In this document: one piece after another, positions 1 to 5,449 of the stretch
Numbering within the stretch: the stretch's first letter is position 1
How the letters are laid out: each line of letters opens with the position of its first letter
Assembly: GCA_905236375.1 (NCBI GenBank)
Contig: CAJOOW010000129.1
Span: 1-5,449, forward strand
Direction of reading: 5' to 3'
Length of the DNA stretch: 5,449 nucleotides
Source: an uncultured Alphaproteobacteria bacterium
Lineage (GTDB): Bacteria; Pseudomonadota; Alphaproteobacteria; RUG11792
Program-made: the position numbers and the translations under genes
Notes under the pieces: generated by a model
What the model saw: the letters and a program-made list of their open reading frames with translations, nothing else
Databases searched by the model: none
What the model was told of the DNA's origin: nothing

Positions 1-1068
1 AATATCTGGAAAATTTGAAAAACAAAGGTTTGTCTCTTCTAGAAGTTTGTTGTCATTGTTAAAAAGTTCGACATAATCGAGCCGGATATTGATCTTATCA
101 ATATTTGCCAATGGCTCCATTAGCCATCTTGACAGCATTCTACCTCCCTGGGCTGTTTTAGTCTTGTCGATATTGTAAAGTAGAGTGCTTTTCTTTTCTC
201 CAGATTGAGATCTTGTTAATTCTAAGCTTTTTCTAGTAAAGTTATCCAAATGCATTTGATCTGAATGATTAATTAATTTCGGAAATGAAAGAGTAACTTG
301 TTCAGATTTATAGGCTTCGATAATATAATCCATAATTGCAGATGCAGCTTCTATGACTTGTTTTGATAGTTTTCCAAAGGAATCTATAAACTTTATTCCA
401 AAAAATTTAGCTAGTCTGGCTTCGGACGAATCTGACATAAATTTTGAACTTGGAATAACCCTTATAATGGATTTATAACTATCGAGACTATTTAAAATTT
501 CTTTCTGAGAAAGAACGTTATCTTGACATAGAATTTCAGAAGGATCAACTTTGGAAATGATCGAAAGAAGTTCCGTGACTTTGATTTCCTCAATTACAAA
601 TTTTCCAGTTGAGACATCAGCATAAGCAACCGCAACATTTCCATTGTTAATATTTGAAATTGATAAAAGAAAATTGTTGTTCTTTTCAGAAAGTAGTTCT
701 TGTTCAACTAGAGTTCCTTTTGTTATTATTCTCGTAACGCGTCTTTCAATTGTAGCCTTATATCCCCCTCTTTTCTTCGCTTCTTCGGGAGTTTCAAGCT
801 GATCACAGAGAGCAACTCTATATCCTGCTTTTATTAATTTCGATATATACATATCCGCAGCGTGCCATGGAATCCCACACATAGGAGCATCTGCTCGCTT
901 TGTTAAAACCAATCCAAGTTCTTTTGAAACAAGTTTTGCATCATCGAAAAAAAGCTCATAGAAATCTCCAAGTCTATAGAAAAGCAAAGCATCGGGATAG
1001 TTTTCTTTTTCGACGCAATATTGTTGCATCATTGGAGTGAGTTTTGATTTATCCTTCTGATTTTGCAT
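1..1068 (-). CDS. mutS: DNA mismatch repair protein MutS, N-terminal 356 codons (3' end outside window)
   Basis: MutS binds base mismatches and small loops in DNA and starts mismatch repair in the cytoplasm. The visible part begins with the mismatch-binding domain I (about residues 10-120). It contains GDFYELFFDDA with Phe36 and Glu38, the residues that stack on and contact the mispaired base, at exactly the E. coli numbering, which supports this start. MCGIPWHAADMY (63-74) and the GYRVALCDQLE stretch (82-92) are also typical. The connector domain II (about 125-255) and the start of the lever/core domain III (about 265-356, with NFTRKSLELTRSQSG and GGRMLSRWLMEPL) follow without gaps. The clamp and the ATPase domain lie beyond the left edge. 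The ATG lies within the last 20 nt of ispH, and a GGAGG (1084-1088) sits 15 nt upstream, rather far; no better in-frame start exists. Translation is probably coupled to ispH. Family assignment is secure; intactness of the remainder cannot be judged. Confidence 0.97.
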   Translation of the reverse strand, partial: MQNQKDKSKLTPMMQQYCVEKENYPDALLFYRLGDFYELFFDDAKLVSKELGLVLTKRADAPMCGIPWHAADMYISKLIKAGYRVALCDQLETPEEAKKRGGYKATIERRVTRIITKGTLVEQELLSEKNNNFLLSISNINNGNVAVAYADVSTGKFVIEEIKVTELLSIISKVDPSEILCQDNVLSQKEILNSLDSYKSIIRVIPSSKFMSDSSEARLAKFFGIKFIDSFGKLSKQVIEAASAIMDYIIEAYKSEQVTLSFPKLINHSDQMHLDNFTRKSLELTRSQSGEKKSTLLYNIDKTKTAQGGRMLSRWLMEPLANIDKINIRLDYVELFNNDNKLLEETNLCFSNFPDI

Positions 1069-1957
1069 TTTGGATATTAAATTCCTCCACTACGATATCG
1101 AACTTTTCTCTTAGATAACAAATTAAATCTTGAACTATTTCTTCAGGAGTTGAGGCAGCTGAAGTTATTGCGATAGACTTTATTCCGTTGAAATCATAAT
1201 CTTGCAAATCTTCTTTTGAATCAATGAGTATTGAACGCTTTGCCCCCGCATCCGCTGCAGCCTCAGCCAGTCTTTTTGCATTTGAAGAATGCGAGGATCC
1301 AACAACTATTACCAAGTCAACTGAACTTGCAATTCTTCGAACAACTTCTTGTCTTTCCTTTGTGGCATAGCAGATATTGCTTTCGTCTGTAGATTGAATT
1401 CCCGGTATCTTTTTTTTCAGTTTTTTGATAACACTTTCGATCATTGAATAATCTAATGTTGTTTGAGTGAAATAAATGACTTCATCATTTGAAAAATCAG
1501 GGAGTATATCAACATCCATTTCGTTAGAAACAACATAAACCCCGGTATTATTAGCATATCCCATGAGAGCTATTATTTCGGCATGAGATCTGTTGCCGAT
1601 TATGATTATTTTTTTTGACGAATCTGCAGCAGCTTTGGCTTGATTCTGTATCGTTTTTACAATTGGACAAGTGGCGTCTATGATGGTTAGTTCCTTCTTT
1701 TCTGCCTTATCAATAACCTGTGGAGAAACTCCATGTGCTGAAAACATAACGACAGAGCCATCAGGAATATCATCTATCGAATCAACCTTTATCATTCCTT
1801 GCTCTTCGAGTTGTTTCATAAAAACTTTATTGTGAATGATATCTTCAGTGATATACACAGTGCCATATAGCTTGAGAACTTGATTTGCCATACTAACCGC
1901 TCTGGTAACTCCAGAACAAAAACCTCTTGGCGATAACAGATAACAAGTTATTGGCAT
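1049..1957 (-). CDS. ispH: 4-hydroxy-3-methylbut-2-enyl diphosphate reductase (IspH/LytB)
   Basis: IspH performs the last step of the MEP pathway, reducing HMBPP to isopentenyl and dimethylallyl diphosphate with a [4Fe-4S] cluster in the cytoplasm. The 302-residue length is normal. The three cluster cysteines are present: Cys14 in SPRGFCSGV, Cys97 in DATCPIVKT and Cys196 in SNICYATKERQ. Substrate-site residues are also visible: His42 (DIIHNK), His75 (SAHGVSP), His125 and catalytic Glu127 (SHAE), the TQTT motif at 164-167, Ser224-Ser225-Asn226 and Ser269. Compared with the common GHxGHPE motif, this copy reads GNRSHAE, which keeps the catalytic His and Glu. The start is fixed by the closeness of Cys14 to the N-terminus. 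No clear Shine-Dalgarno precedes it (the upstream bases read TATATGTGCTAA), so initiation may be weak. The gene leads an apparent operon with mutS and is divergent from rplS. Its presence shows that the organism has kept at least this step of isoprenoid synthesis. Confidence 0.98.
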   Translation of the reverse strand: MPITCYLLSPRGFCSGVTRAVSMANQVLKLYGTVYITEDIIHNKVFMKQLEEQGMIKVDSIDDIPDGSVVMFSAHGVSPQVIDKAEKKELTIIDATCPIVKTIQNQAKAAADSSKKIIIIGNRSHAEIIALMGYANNTGVYVVSNEMDVDILPDFSNDEVIYFTQTTLDYSMIESVIKKLKKKIPGIQSTDESNICYATKERQEVVRRIASSVDLVIVVGSSHSSNAKRLAEAAADAGAKRSILIDSKEDLQDYDFNGIKSIAITSAASTPEEIVQDLICYLREKFDIVVEEFNIQNAKSEG

Positions 1958-1990
1958 TTAGCACATATAAAAAATTATCACTCGCAATCG

Positions 1991-2019
1991 ATCTTACAAC
2001 AATCTTCCAAAAATCGCAA
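1991..2019 (-). promoter_or_regulatory. Candidate sigma70-type promoter of ispH-mutS
   Basis: Read on the minus strand, TTGCGA (2014-2019, 4 of 6 consensus matches) and TAAGAT (1991-1996, 4 of 6) are separated by 17 bases. Transcription would begin near 1984 and give a 5' leader of about 27 nt. The match is only moderate, in AT-rich DNA where such boxes arise by chance, so the call rests mainly on position and spacing. Confidence 0.35.
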
Positions 2020-2062
2020 ATTTTAAAAGAAAATTTATGTGATATATCTTTTCCACAATCAG

Positions 2063-2091
2063 TTGCAAAGATGCTGTATTTCTGTTAAACT
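2063..2091 (+). promoter_or_regulatory. Candidate extended -10 promoter of rplS
   Basis: TTGCAA (2063-2068) and TAAACT (2086-2091) are separated by exactly 17 bases, and a TG dinucleotide at 2083-2084 sits one base before the -10 box, as in extended -10 promoters. Each hexamer matches consensus at 4 of 6 positions. Transcription would start near 2098, leaving a leader of about 160 nt before the rplS start codon. That leader is long for a simple ribosomal protein gene. Confidence 0.45.
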
Positions 2092-2245
2092 GGACAGGCA
2101 ATCTGTTTTTGATGGAATGTACATTCTGTCTTGTTTGTTTGATTCTATGGAATGGTTGCCCAGGAATTGGACTTGATGGAGATGAGACGGATTATCAAAG
2201 GCCACGCTGATGATAAATATAGTACCGATTGCATCTTGAATTATG

Positions 2246-2249
2246 GAGA
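2246..2249 (+). promoter_or_regulatory. Shine-Dalgarno of rplS that decides the start codon
   Basis: GGAG lies 8 bases before the ATG at 2258. An upstream in-frame ATG at 2243 overlaps this site itself and would add MEKTQ, which alphaproteobacterial L19 proteins normally lack. The site therefore supports the downstream ATG as the true start. Confidence 0.75.
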
Positions 2250-2257
2250 AAACACAA

Positions 2258-2641
2258 ATGAATTTGATTGAACAAATCGACAAGGAACAGATCGAGAAAT
2301 TAACAGCAAATAAAAAAATCCCAACTTTCAGGTCAGGAGATACTGTAAAAGTTCTAGTGAAAGTTATTGAAGGCTCCAGAGAAAGAATGCAATCATTCGA
2401 AGGAACCGTTATTGCCAAAAAGAATCGCGGGATCAATTCATCATTCAAAGTTAGAAAGATTTCTAATGGCGAAGGAGTTGAAAGGCTTTTTCACCTATAT
2501 TCTCCGAATATCCAAATAGAAGTTGTTAAACACGGTAAGGTCAGAAGATCGAAACTATACTATTTGAGAGAAAGAACAGGGAAAAGCGCTCGTATTGCCG
2601 AAAAGAAGCGTTTTGAAGAAATGGCAGCAGAAGCCGAATGA
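2258..2641 (+). CDS. rplS: 50S ribosomal protein L19 (bL19)
   Basis: L19 is a protein of the large ribosomal subunit located at the interface with the 30S subunit. The 127-residue product shows the family pattern throughout: an N-terminal helix beginning [24 protein letters not shown] (24-32), [18 protein letters not shown] (36-53), [20 protein letters not shown] (58-77), LYSPNI (80-85) and the highly conserved C-terminal [15 protein letters not shown] (99-113). The short charged tail beyond that (114-127) is variable in the family. Ser26 replaces the usual Pro in the RPGD motif. The start at 2258 fits the GGAG spacing and the alignment with relatives; the ATG five codons upstream (2243) is less likely. 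In many bacteria rplS follows rpsP, rimM and trmD. Here it has its own candidate promoter, leader and terminator, so it appears monocistronic. It converges on the LRR protein gene. Confidence 0.98.
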   Translation: MNLIEQIDKEQIEKLTANKKIPTFRSGDTVKVLVKVIEGSRERMQSFEGTVIAKKNRGINSSFKVRKISNGEGVERLFHLYSPNIQIEVVKHGKVRRSKLYYLRERTGKSARIAEKKRFEEMAAEAE

Positions 2642-2665
2642 GTCTAGAAAAAATGATGTTATAGG

Positions 2666-2703
2666 ACCGCCGAGTTTAGAGTCGGCGGTTTGTTTTCTTT
2701 TTT
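2666..2703 (+). terminator. Rho-independent terminator of rplS
   Basis: A perfect 8-bp GC-rich stem (ACCGCCGA at 2666-2673 with TCGGCGGT at 2682-2689) encloses an 8-base loop. A U-rich run broken by one G and one C follows to 2703. It begins 25 bases after the rplS stop codon. On the minus strand the stem is not directly followed by a T-run (a T6 lies about 10 bases later), so it may stop the convergent transcript less efficiently. Its U-tract overlaps the first bases of that gene's stop codon. Confidence 0.92.
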
Positions 2704-4414
2704 AAGCGGCTGATGTCGCTGTTGCTACTGCTGGGATAGCTTTCCCAAGATAAATGCTATTTGACAAATCCGGGATACTTTGGGTGATTTGGTTATCGTC
2801 CATCTTTAAGCATGAGTTTGAAATTCCTTTTATTGATTCCCATTCCTTTTGAATGACTTCTAGGAATTCATTTGAAATCTGGTTATGCGAAAGATCCACA
2901 AGTTGAATATTTGTTCCATCATCAGACTTTTGAGAAATTTGCGATATCACTTGTAACAGGCTTATCGCTCCGCTTCCGGTAAGTCCAGTGTCTGCCAAAC
3001 AGAGATATTTCAGTCCAGGAAAATTTTCTAAATTTGCAGCTAAGGCGATAACTCCATTATCACCTAACTGAACTCCTGAAACTGCTACGCTTCCAAGAAG
3101 TTGGTGATTCTCAGTCAAACTGTTTAGTAGCATCAAAACAGCATCAGAGTTTATCTTATCACCTTTTAGCGATAGAGATAATTTTTTAGTACCTTCTTTC
3201 GCCAAACTAGTTAATCTGTCAGCAAGATATTGAACATCTTCAATAGTTAGGTCGCTGATTTCTAAATTCTTTGATTTATCGATATCGTTCGGAATTATAG
3301 CATCTATTTTCTGAATTACTTCTTCCGGATAAACAGCTGCAGAATCATTTTGTCCCATTGATTCAGGTTGTTGCAAGTCTTCAGATTGTATATTTGCAGG
3401 ACCGGGTTGAATGAGACTTGTGTCGTTGTCTTCAGCATTCGCCTGAGATTGTTCAGCGTCGTTATCAAGAATAACCAAATCGTCTGATGTATTTTCTGGT
3501 CCAATGTTCTCTTCGTTTGCGATATGCTCACTCGCAACATTTCCATCCTCTCCAGTTAATCCAAACCCTTCAGCTAATTGATTAGCTTGTGCTAATGCGT
3601 TAATCGCAACTTGTTCTGCTTTGTTTTTTATTTTTTTAGATATCGCGGATGTGGCCTCAGTCGCTCGTGCCTTTGCAATCGAAGCTGCATCTGATAATCT
3701 AGTTTTCAACATCGATACGGCATTGGATGCTTCATTTTTGATTGTATCCCCCAAACCGGGTGCATTATCAGAGGCGACTCTCTCTTTGACCATTGATACG
3801 GCATTAGAGATTCCGGTTTTTATCATTGATCCTGCTTCGGTGGCTCTCGCTTTCGCTGCTGAAGCCTTTTCTGATAGTGCATTTCTGGCAGCAGAAGCTC
3901 TATCGCTTATTGCCGATTTTAAAGCAGATGCTCTATCTTTAGCTCCATATGCAACTTCGGTGGCTCTCGCTTTTGCTGCTGAAGCCTTTTCTGATATTGC
4001 ATTTCTGGCAGCAGAAGCTCTATCGCTTATTGCTGATTTTAAAGCAGATGCCCTATTTTTAGCTCCATATGCAACTTCGGTTGCCCTTGCTTTTGCTGCT
4101 GAAGCTTTTTCTGATATTGCATTTCTGGCAGCAGAAGCTCTATCGCTTATTGCCGATTTTAAGGCAGATGCCCTATCTTTAGCTCCGTATGCAACTTCGG
4201 TTGCTCTCGCTTTTGCAGCTGAAGCCTTTTTTGATATTGCATCTTTTGCCGCAGAGGCTCTAGCTCTTATTGCTGATGCTGCTCCAGATGCCGTTTCTTT
4301 TGCCATCAGTGCTGCTTTTTTTGCCCTGTCAAATAAACTAGCATCAACATCAGAAACGGAGGCAACACTAAATGTAGCCAATAAAATAACAATAATTCCT
4401 ATATTCCTGTTCAT
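2702..4414 (-). CDS. Predicted exported protein: LEA-like 40-residue repeats, acidic linker, C-terminal LRR domain
   Basis: I recognise no named family for the whole 570-residue protein. Residues 1-25 look like a Sec signal peptide (Asn-Arg, then hydrophobic IGIIVILLATFSVASV, likely cleavage after VDA at 25). Residues 31-190 hold four 40-residue units: 31-70 is degenerate (25 of 40 identical to the next) and 71-110, 111-150 and 151-190 are nearly identical. Each unit is three 11-mers (RASALKSAISD, RASAARNAISE, KASAAKARATE) plus 7 residues, an Ala-rich basic pattern like group 3 LEA or apolipoprotein-type amphipathic helices. More degenerate helix continues to about 280. Residues 266-368 contain 22 Asp/Glu and no Lys or Arg. 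Residues about 383-545 form four to five leucine-rich repeats of the RNase-inhibitor style (for example LKYLCLADTGLTGSGAISLL and LVDLSHNQIS). AGGGA lies 3 bases before the ATG. A surface or secreted protein that contacts a host or envelope is plausible, but this is inference. Confidence 0.85.
   Translation of the reverse strand: MNRNIGIIVILLATFSVASVSDVDASLFDRAKKAALMAKETASGAASAIRARASAAKDAISKKASAAKARATEVAYGAKDRASALKSAISDRASAARNAISEKASAAKARATEVAYGAKNRASALKSAISDRASAARNAISEKASAAKARATEVAYGAKDRASALKSAISDRASAARNALSEKASAAKARATEAGSMIKTGISNAVSMVKERVASDNAPGLGDTIKNEASNAVSMLKTRLSDAASIAKARATEATSAISKKIKNKAEQVAINALAQANQLAEGFGLTGEDGNVASEHIANEENIGPENTSDDLVILDNDAEQSQANAEDNDTSLIQPGPANIQSEDLQQPESMGQNDSAAVYPEEVIQKIDAIIPNDIDKSKNLEISDLTIEDVQYLADRLTSLAKEGTKKLSLSLKGDKINSDAVLMLLNSLTENHQLLGSVAVSGVQLGDNGVIALAANLENFPGLKYLCLADTGLTGSGAISLLQVISQISQKSDDGTNIQLVDLSHNQISNEFLEVIQKEWESIKGISNSCLKMDDNQITQSIPDLSNSIYLGKAIPAVATATSAA
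3845..4324. repeat. 120-bp in-frame tandem repeat: three near-identical copies plus one degenerate copy
   Basis: Copies at 3845-3964, 3965-4084 and 4085-4204 are in register with codons 151-190, 111-150 and 71-110 of the exported protein gene. Comparing 120-base blocks in the same register by eye, the left and middle copies differ at 5 positions, the middle and right at 8, and the left and right at 9. Most differences are synonymous: only Asp/Asn at one site and Ile/Leu at another change the protein. A fourth, clearly diverged copy (4205-4324) codes for residues 31-70. The structure fits recent in-frame duplication by slippage or recombination, with selection holding the protein sequence. Copy number could vary between isolates, and short-read assembly could collapse it. 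Confidence 0.95.
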
Positions 4415-4642
4415 ACTTCCCTATAGCCTAAAAATATATAAGCTTCCAGTATCAGTTTACGATTAAAATGTTAAATTTCCGTTAATTTAGGAAAATTTAT
4501 TTGTGCACTTAGAATGCAAAATCTAGTGCTCTGTTTTCATATTGTGTTTTTATAATTTTTGTTTTTTAGAAAATTAACTATTTTTTAACTTTTTAATTTC
4601 ATAATTAAATCAAGAATACAACAAAAAATACAGGAGATATTT
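4415..4642. promoter_or_regulatory. AT-rich divergent promoter region between two exported-protein genes
   Basis: These 228 bases contain long A and T runs and no coding signal. Rightward, a perfect TATAAT lies at 4551-4556, but no good -35 hexamer is found 16-18 bases upstream; a leader of about 80 nt would result. Leftward, TTAACA (4469-4474, 5 of 6) with GATACT (4448-4453, 4 of 6) has a short 15-base spacer, and a TATATT at 4433-4438 is a second -10 option. An imperfect dyad, TTCC-N9-GGAA at 4477-4493 with AT-rich arms, sits between the two directions and might be an operator. TTAACT occurs twice (4574 and 4585). All these sites are tentative because the base composition favours chance matches. 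Confidence 0.4.
4632..4637 (+). promoter_or_regulatory. Strong Shine-Dalgarno before the cysteine-containing exported protein
   Basis: AGGAGA with GGAG at 4633-4636 lies 6 bases before the ATG at 4643. It is the best ribosome binding site in the window. It supports both the start codon and good translation of this gene. Confidence 0.85.
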
Positions 4643-5449
4643 ATGGCTATACAATATTTAACAAAAACTGTTCTTGCCTTAACAATGGCTGGAAGTCTTA
4701 TGGCTGCAGGGCTTGAATCAAGTTCGATTGCATTAAAAGCAGCGCTTGACAGAAGTCCGGCTGAAAGCTATCAGTGCTTATGTAGCATTGATTGCAGTGG
4801 AAAAACACAATTAGCAGCCTGTTTAAAAATGGCGGAGCTTTTGGAACAAGAATTATCTGAAAATGAAGGCGTAGAAAATGTTCCTTTATCTGATGTTTTT
4901 AAAGGATTTATCGGGCTTAACACAGGGGCTCTGCCAGCAGCTGCGATTGCTTTAGGCCAAAATGCTTCAGCTGTTTGCGATATTTTGCCAAAAACAAGCA
5001 GCAAGTTGATAACTCCAAAAGGAGTGAGTTGTTGTCTTGGTTGCCTAGGAACTAGCACTAAGATGGCAAATTATTTCATTGATGGAGATGTGGATCCGAT
5101 GACAGAAGCTCCAAGGACTGAAAATAATTATGATGCAATAAAATTGGATTCAAATGCAATCACAGCAATTTCAAATGTAACTTCTGGCGGTGAAGTGGAT
5201 TTAAGATCATGTTTAACAGTTCTTTCAACGAGCGAATCAACTGATTTTTCAGAACAGGTTCTTGCAGCAATTCAAGAATCTGATAACGCAACAAAGGAAA
5301 ACGCTGTTAAAATTGCCTTTAACACCATCATGGAAGCAGCAAAAACAGCAACATCTGTAGCGATTGCAATCGGAGGTGAAAAGATCAATAAAAGTTCTGC
5401 CGAAAAAGCCTTAGATATTATGACAAAAATTGATGAAACGGCGGGGAAA
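4643..5449 (+). CDS. Predicted exported cysteine-containing protein of unknown function (3' end outside window)
   Basis: The frame is open for 269 codons to the right edge and is not recognised as any known family. Residues 1-22 resemble a Sec signal peptide: Lys8, a hydrophobic core (TVLALTMAGSLM) and a small-residue end (AAG). The remainder is moderately acidic and mostly helical in character, with two cysteine clusters: Cys45, Cys47 and Cys51 (CLCSIDC), and Cys130, Cys131 and Cys134 (CCLGC). Further cysteines lie at 60, 112 and 190. Nine cysteines after an export signal suggest disulfide bonds, or less likely metal binding. Ala-rich helix-prone stretches occur at 95-112 and 220-245. There is no lipobox at the predicted cleavage site, so it is probably not a lipoprotein. 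It is divergent from the LEA/LRR protein gene with a shared upstream region and may be co-regulated with it. It may be more than 300 residues long; the C-terminal domain is not visible. Confidence 0.8.
   Translation, partial: MAIQYLTKTVLALTMAGSLMAAGLESSSIALKAALDRSPAESYQCLCSIDCSGKTQLAACLKMAELLEQELSENEGVENVPLSDVFKGFIGLNTGALPAAAIALGQNASAVCDILPKTSSKLITPKGVSCCLGCLGTSTKMANYFIDGDVDPMTEAPRTENNYDAIKLDSNAITAISNVTSGGEVDLRSCLTVLSTSESTDFSEQVLAAIQESDNATKENAVKIAFNTIMEAAKTATSVAIAIGGEKINKSSAEKALDIMTKIDETAGK

Larger units (their letters stand above)
1958..2257. promoter_or_regulatory. Divergent ispH / rplS intergenic region
   Basis: These 300 bases separate two divergent genes. No RNA gene or convincing coding sequence is seen. 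The left third is very AT-rich and carries the candidate ispH promoter. The right two thirds form the presumed rplS leader and are less AT-rich. The candidate -35 boxes of the two promoters are only 44 bases apart (2014-2019 and 2063-2068), so the RNA polymerases could interfere or share a regulator. The leader contains a perfect 12-bp palindrome at 2115-2126 and a 6-bp inverted repeat (TTATCA at 2192-2197, TGATAA at 2211-2216). A 32-codon frame at 2112-2210 lacks a ribosome binding site and is not called as a gene. Confidence 0.6.

Noticed and set aside
1617..1643. The GNRSHAE variant in IspH as a sign of lost activity
   Set aside because: The catalytic His125 and Glu127 and all three cluster cysteines are kept; the changed positions vary in the family.
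2112..2210. A 32-codon frame with four cysteines in the rplS leader (starts MECTFCLVC)
   Set aside because: It has no Shine-Dalgarno and no similarity to a known leader peptide. It could be a regulatory leader peptide, but nothing in the sequence supports that.
2243..2257. Upstream ATG at 2243 as the rplS start
   Set aside because: It overlaps the Shine-Dalgarno of the better start at 2258 and adds residues not typical of L19.
2059..2448. A 129-codon minus-strand frame across the rplS leader and gene
   Set aside because: Half of it is antisense to the highly conserved rplS, and its sequence has no recognisable domain or export pattern.
3316..3546. A 76-codon minus-strand frame inside the LRR protein gene
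   Set aside because: It overlaps the acidic linker of the real gene in another frame and has no recognisable features.
3845..4324. CRISPR array or intergenic satellite
   Set aside because: The repeat is 120 bp, directly adjacent without spacers, in frame and protein-coding.
3621..4466. A 281-codon open frame on the plus strand opposite the repeat gene
   Set aside because: It is the antisense image of the 120-bp repeats, has no ribosome binding site, and the opposite strand has a signal peptide, an LRR domain and synonymous variation.
4771..5058. A 95-codon minus-strand frame opposite the cysteine-containing protein
   Set aside because: It lies wholly within a gene with a strong ribosome binding site and signal peptide, and looks like a chance frame.

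Overview
This is an AT-rich bacterial window. The alphaproteobacterial look of L19 (GINSSF, VRKIS, SPNI blocks) and IspH, the low G+C, and two large secreted proteins of no recognised family suggest an alphaproteobacterium, possibly a host-associated one of the Holosporales/Rickettsiales type. That placement is inference. No rRNA or other decisive marker is present.

Left part (1-1957, minus strand): ispH, an Fe-S enzyme of the MEP isoprenoid pathway, is followed by the 5' two thirds of a domain I-III mutS mismatch-repair gene. The mutS start lies inside the 3' end of ispH (20 nt overlap), so the two are probably one transcript. mutS runs off the left edge.

Middle (1958-2704): a 300-nt divergent intergenic region holds candidate promoters for ispH (leftward) and rplS (rightward). 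rplS (ribosomal protein L19) stands alone, with its own extended -10 promoter, a leader of about 160 nt and a strong intrinsic terminator. No rpsP, rimM or trmD lies immediately beside it. The U-tract of the terminator runs into the stop codon of the convergent gene.

Right part (2702-5449): two divergently transcribed genes for predicted exported proteins are separated by 228 nt of very AT-rich DNA. The leftward gene encodes a 570-residue protein with four parts: a signal peptide, a long basic alanine-rich helix made of 40-residue repeats with an 11-residue sub-period resembling group 3 LEA proteins, an acidic linker lacking any Lys or Arg for 103 residues, and a small leucine-rich-repeat domain. 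Its repeats are near-identical 120-bp tandem copies in DNA. The rightward gene encodes a cysteine-containing exported protein of unknown function, cut by the right edge. These two genes are the novel part of the window; the rest is housekeeping.
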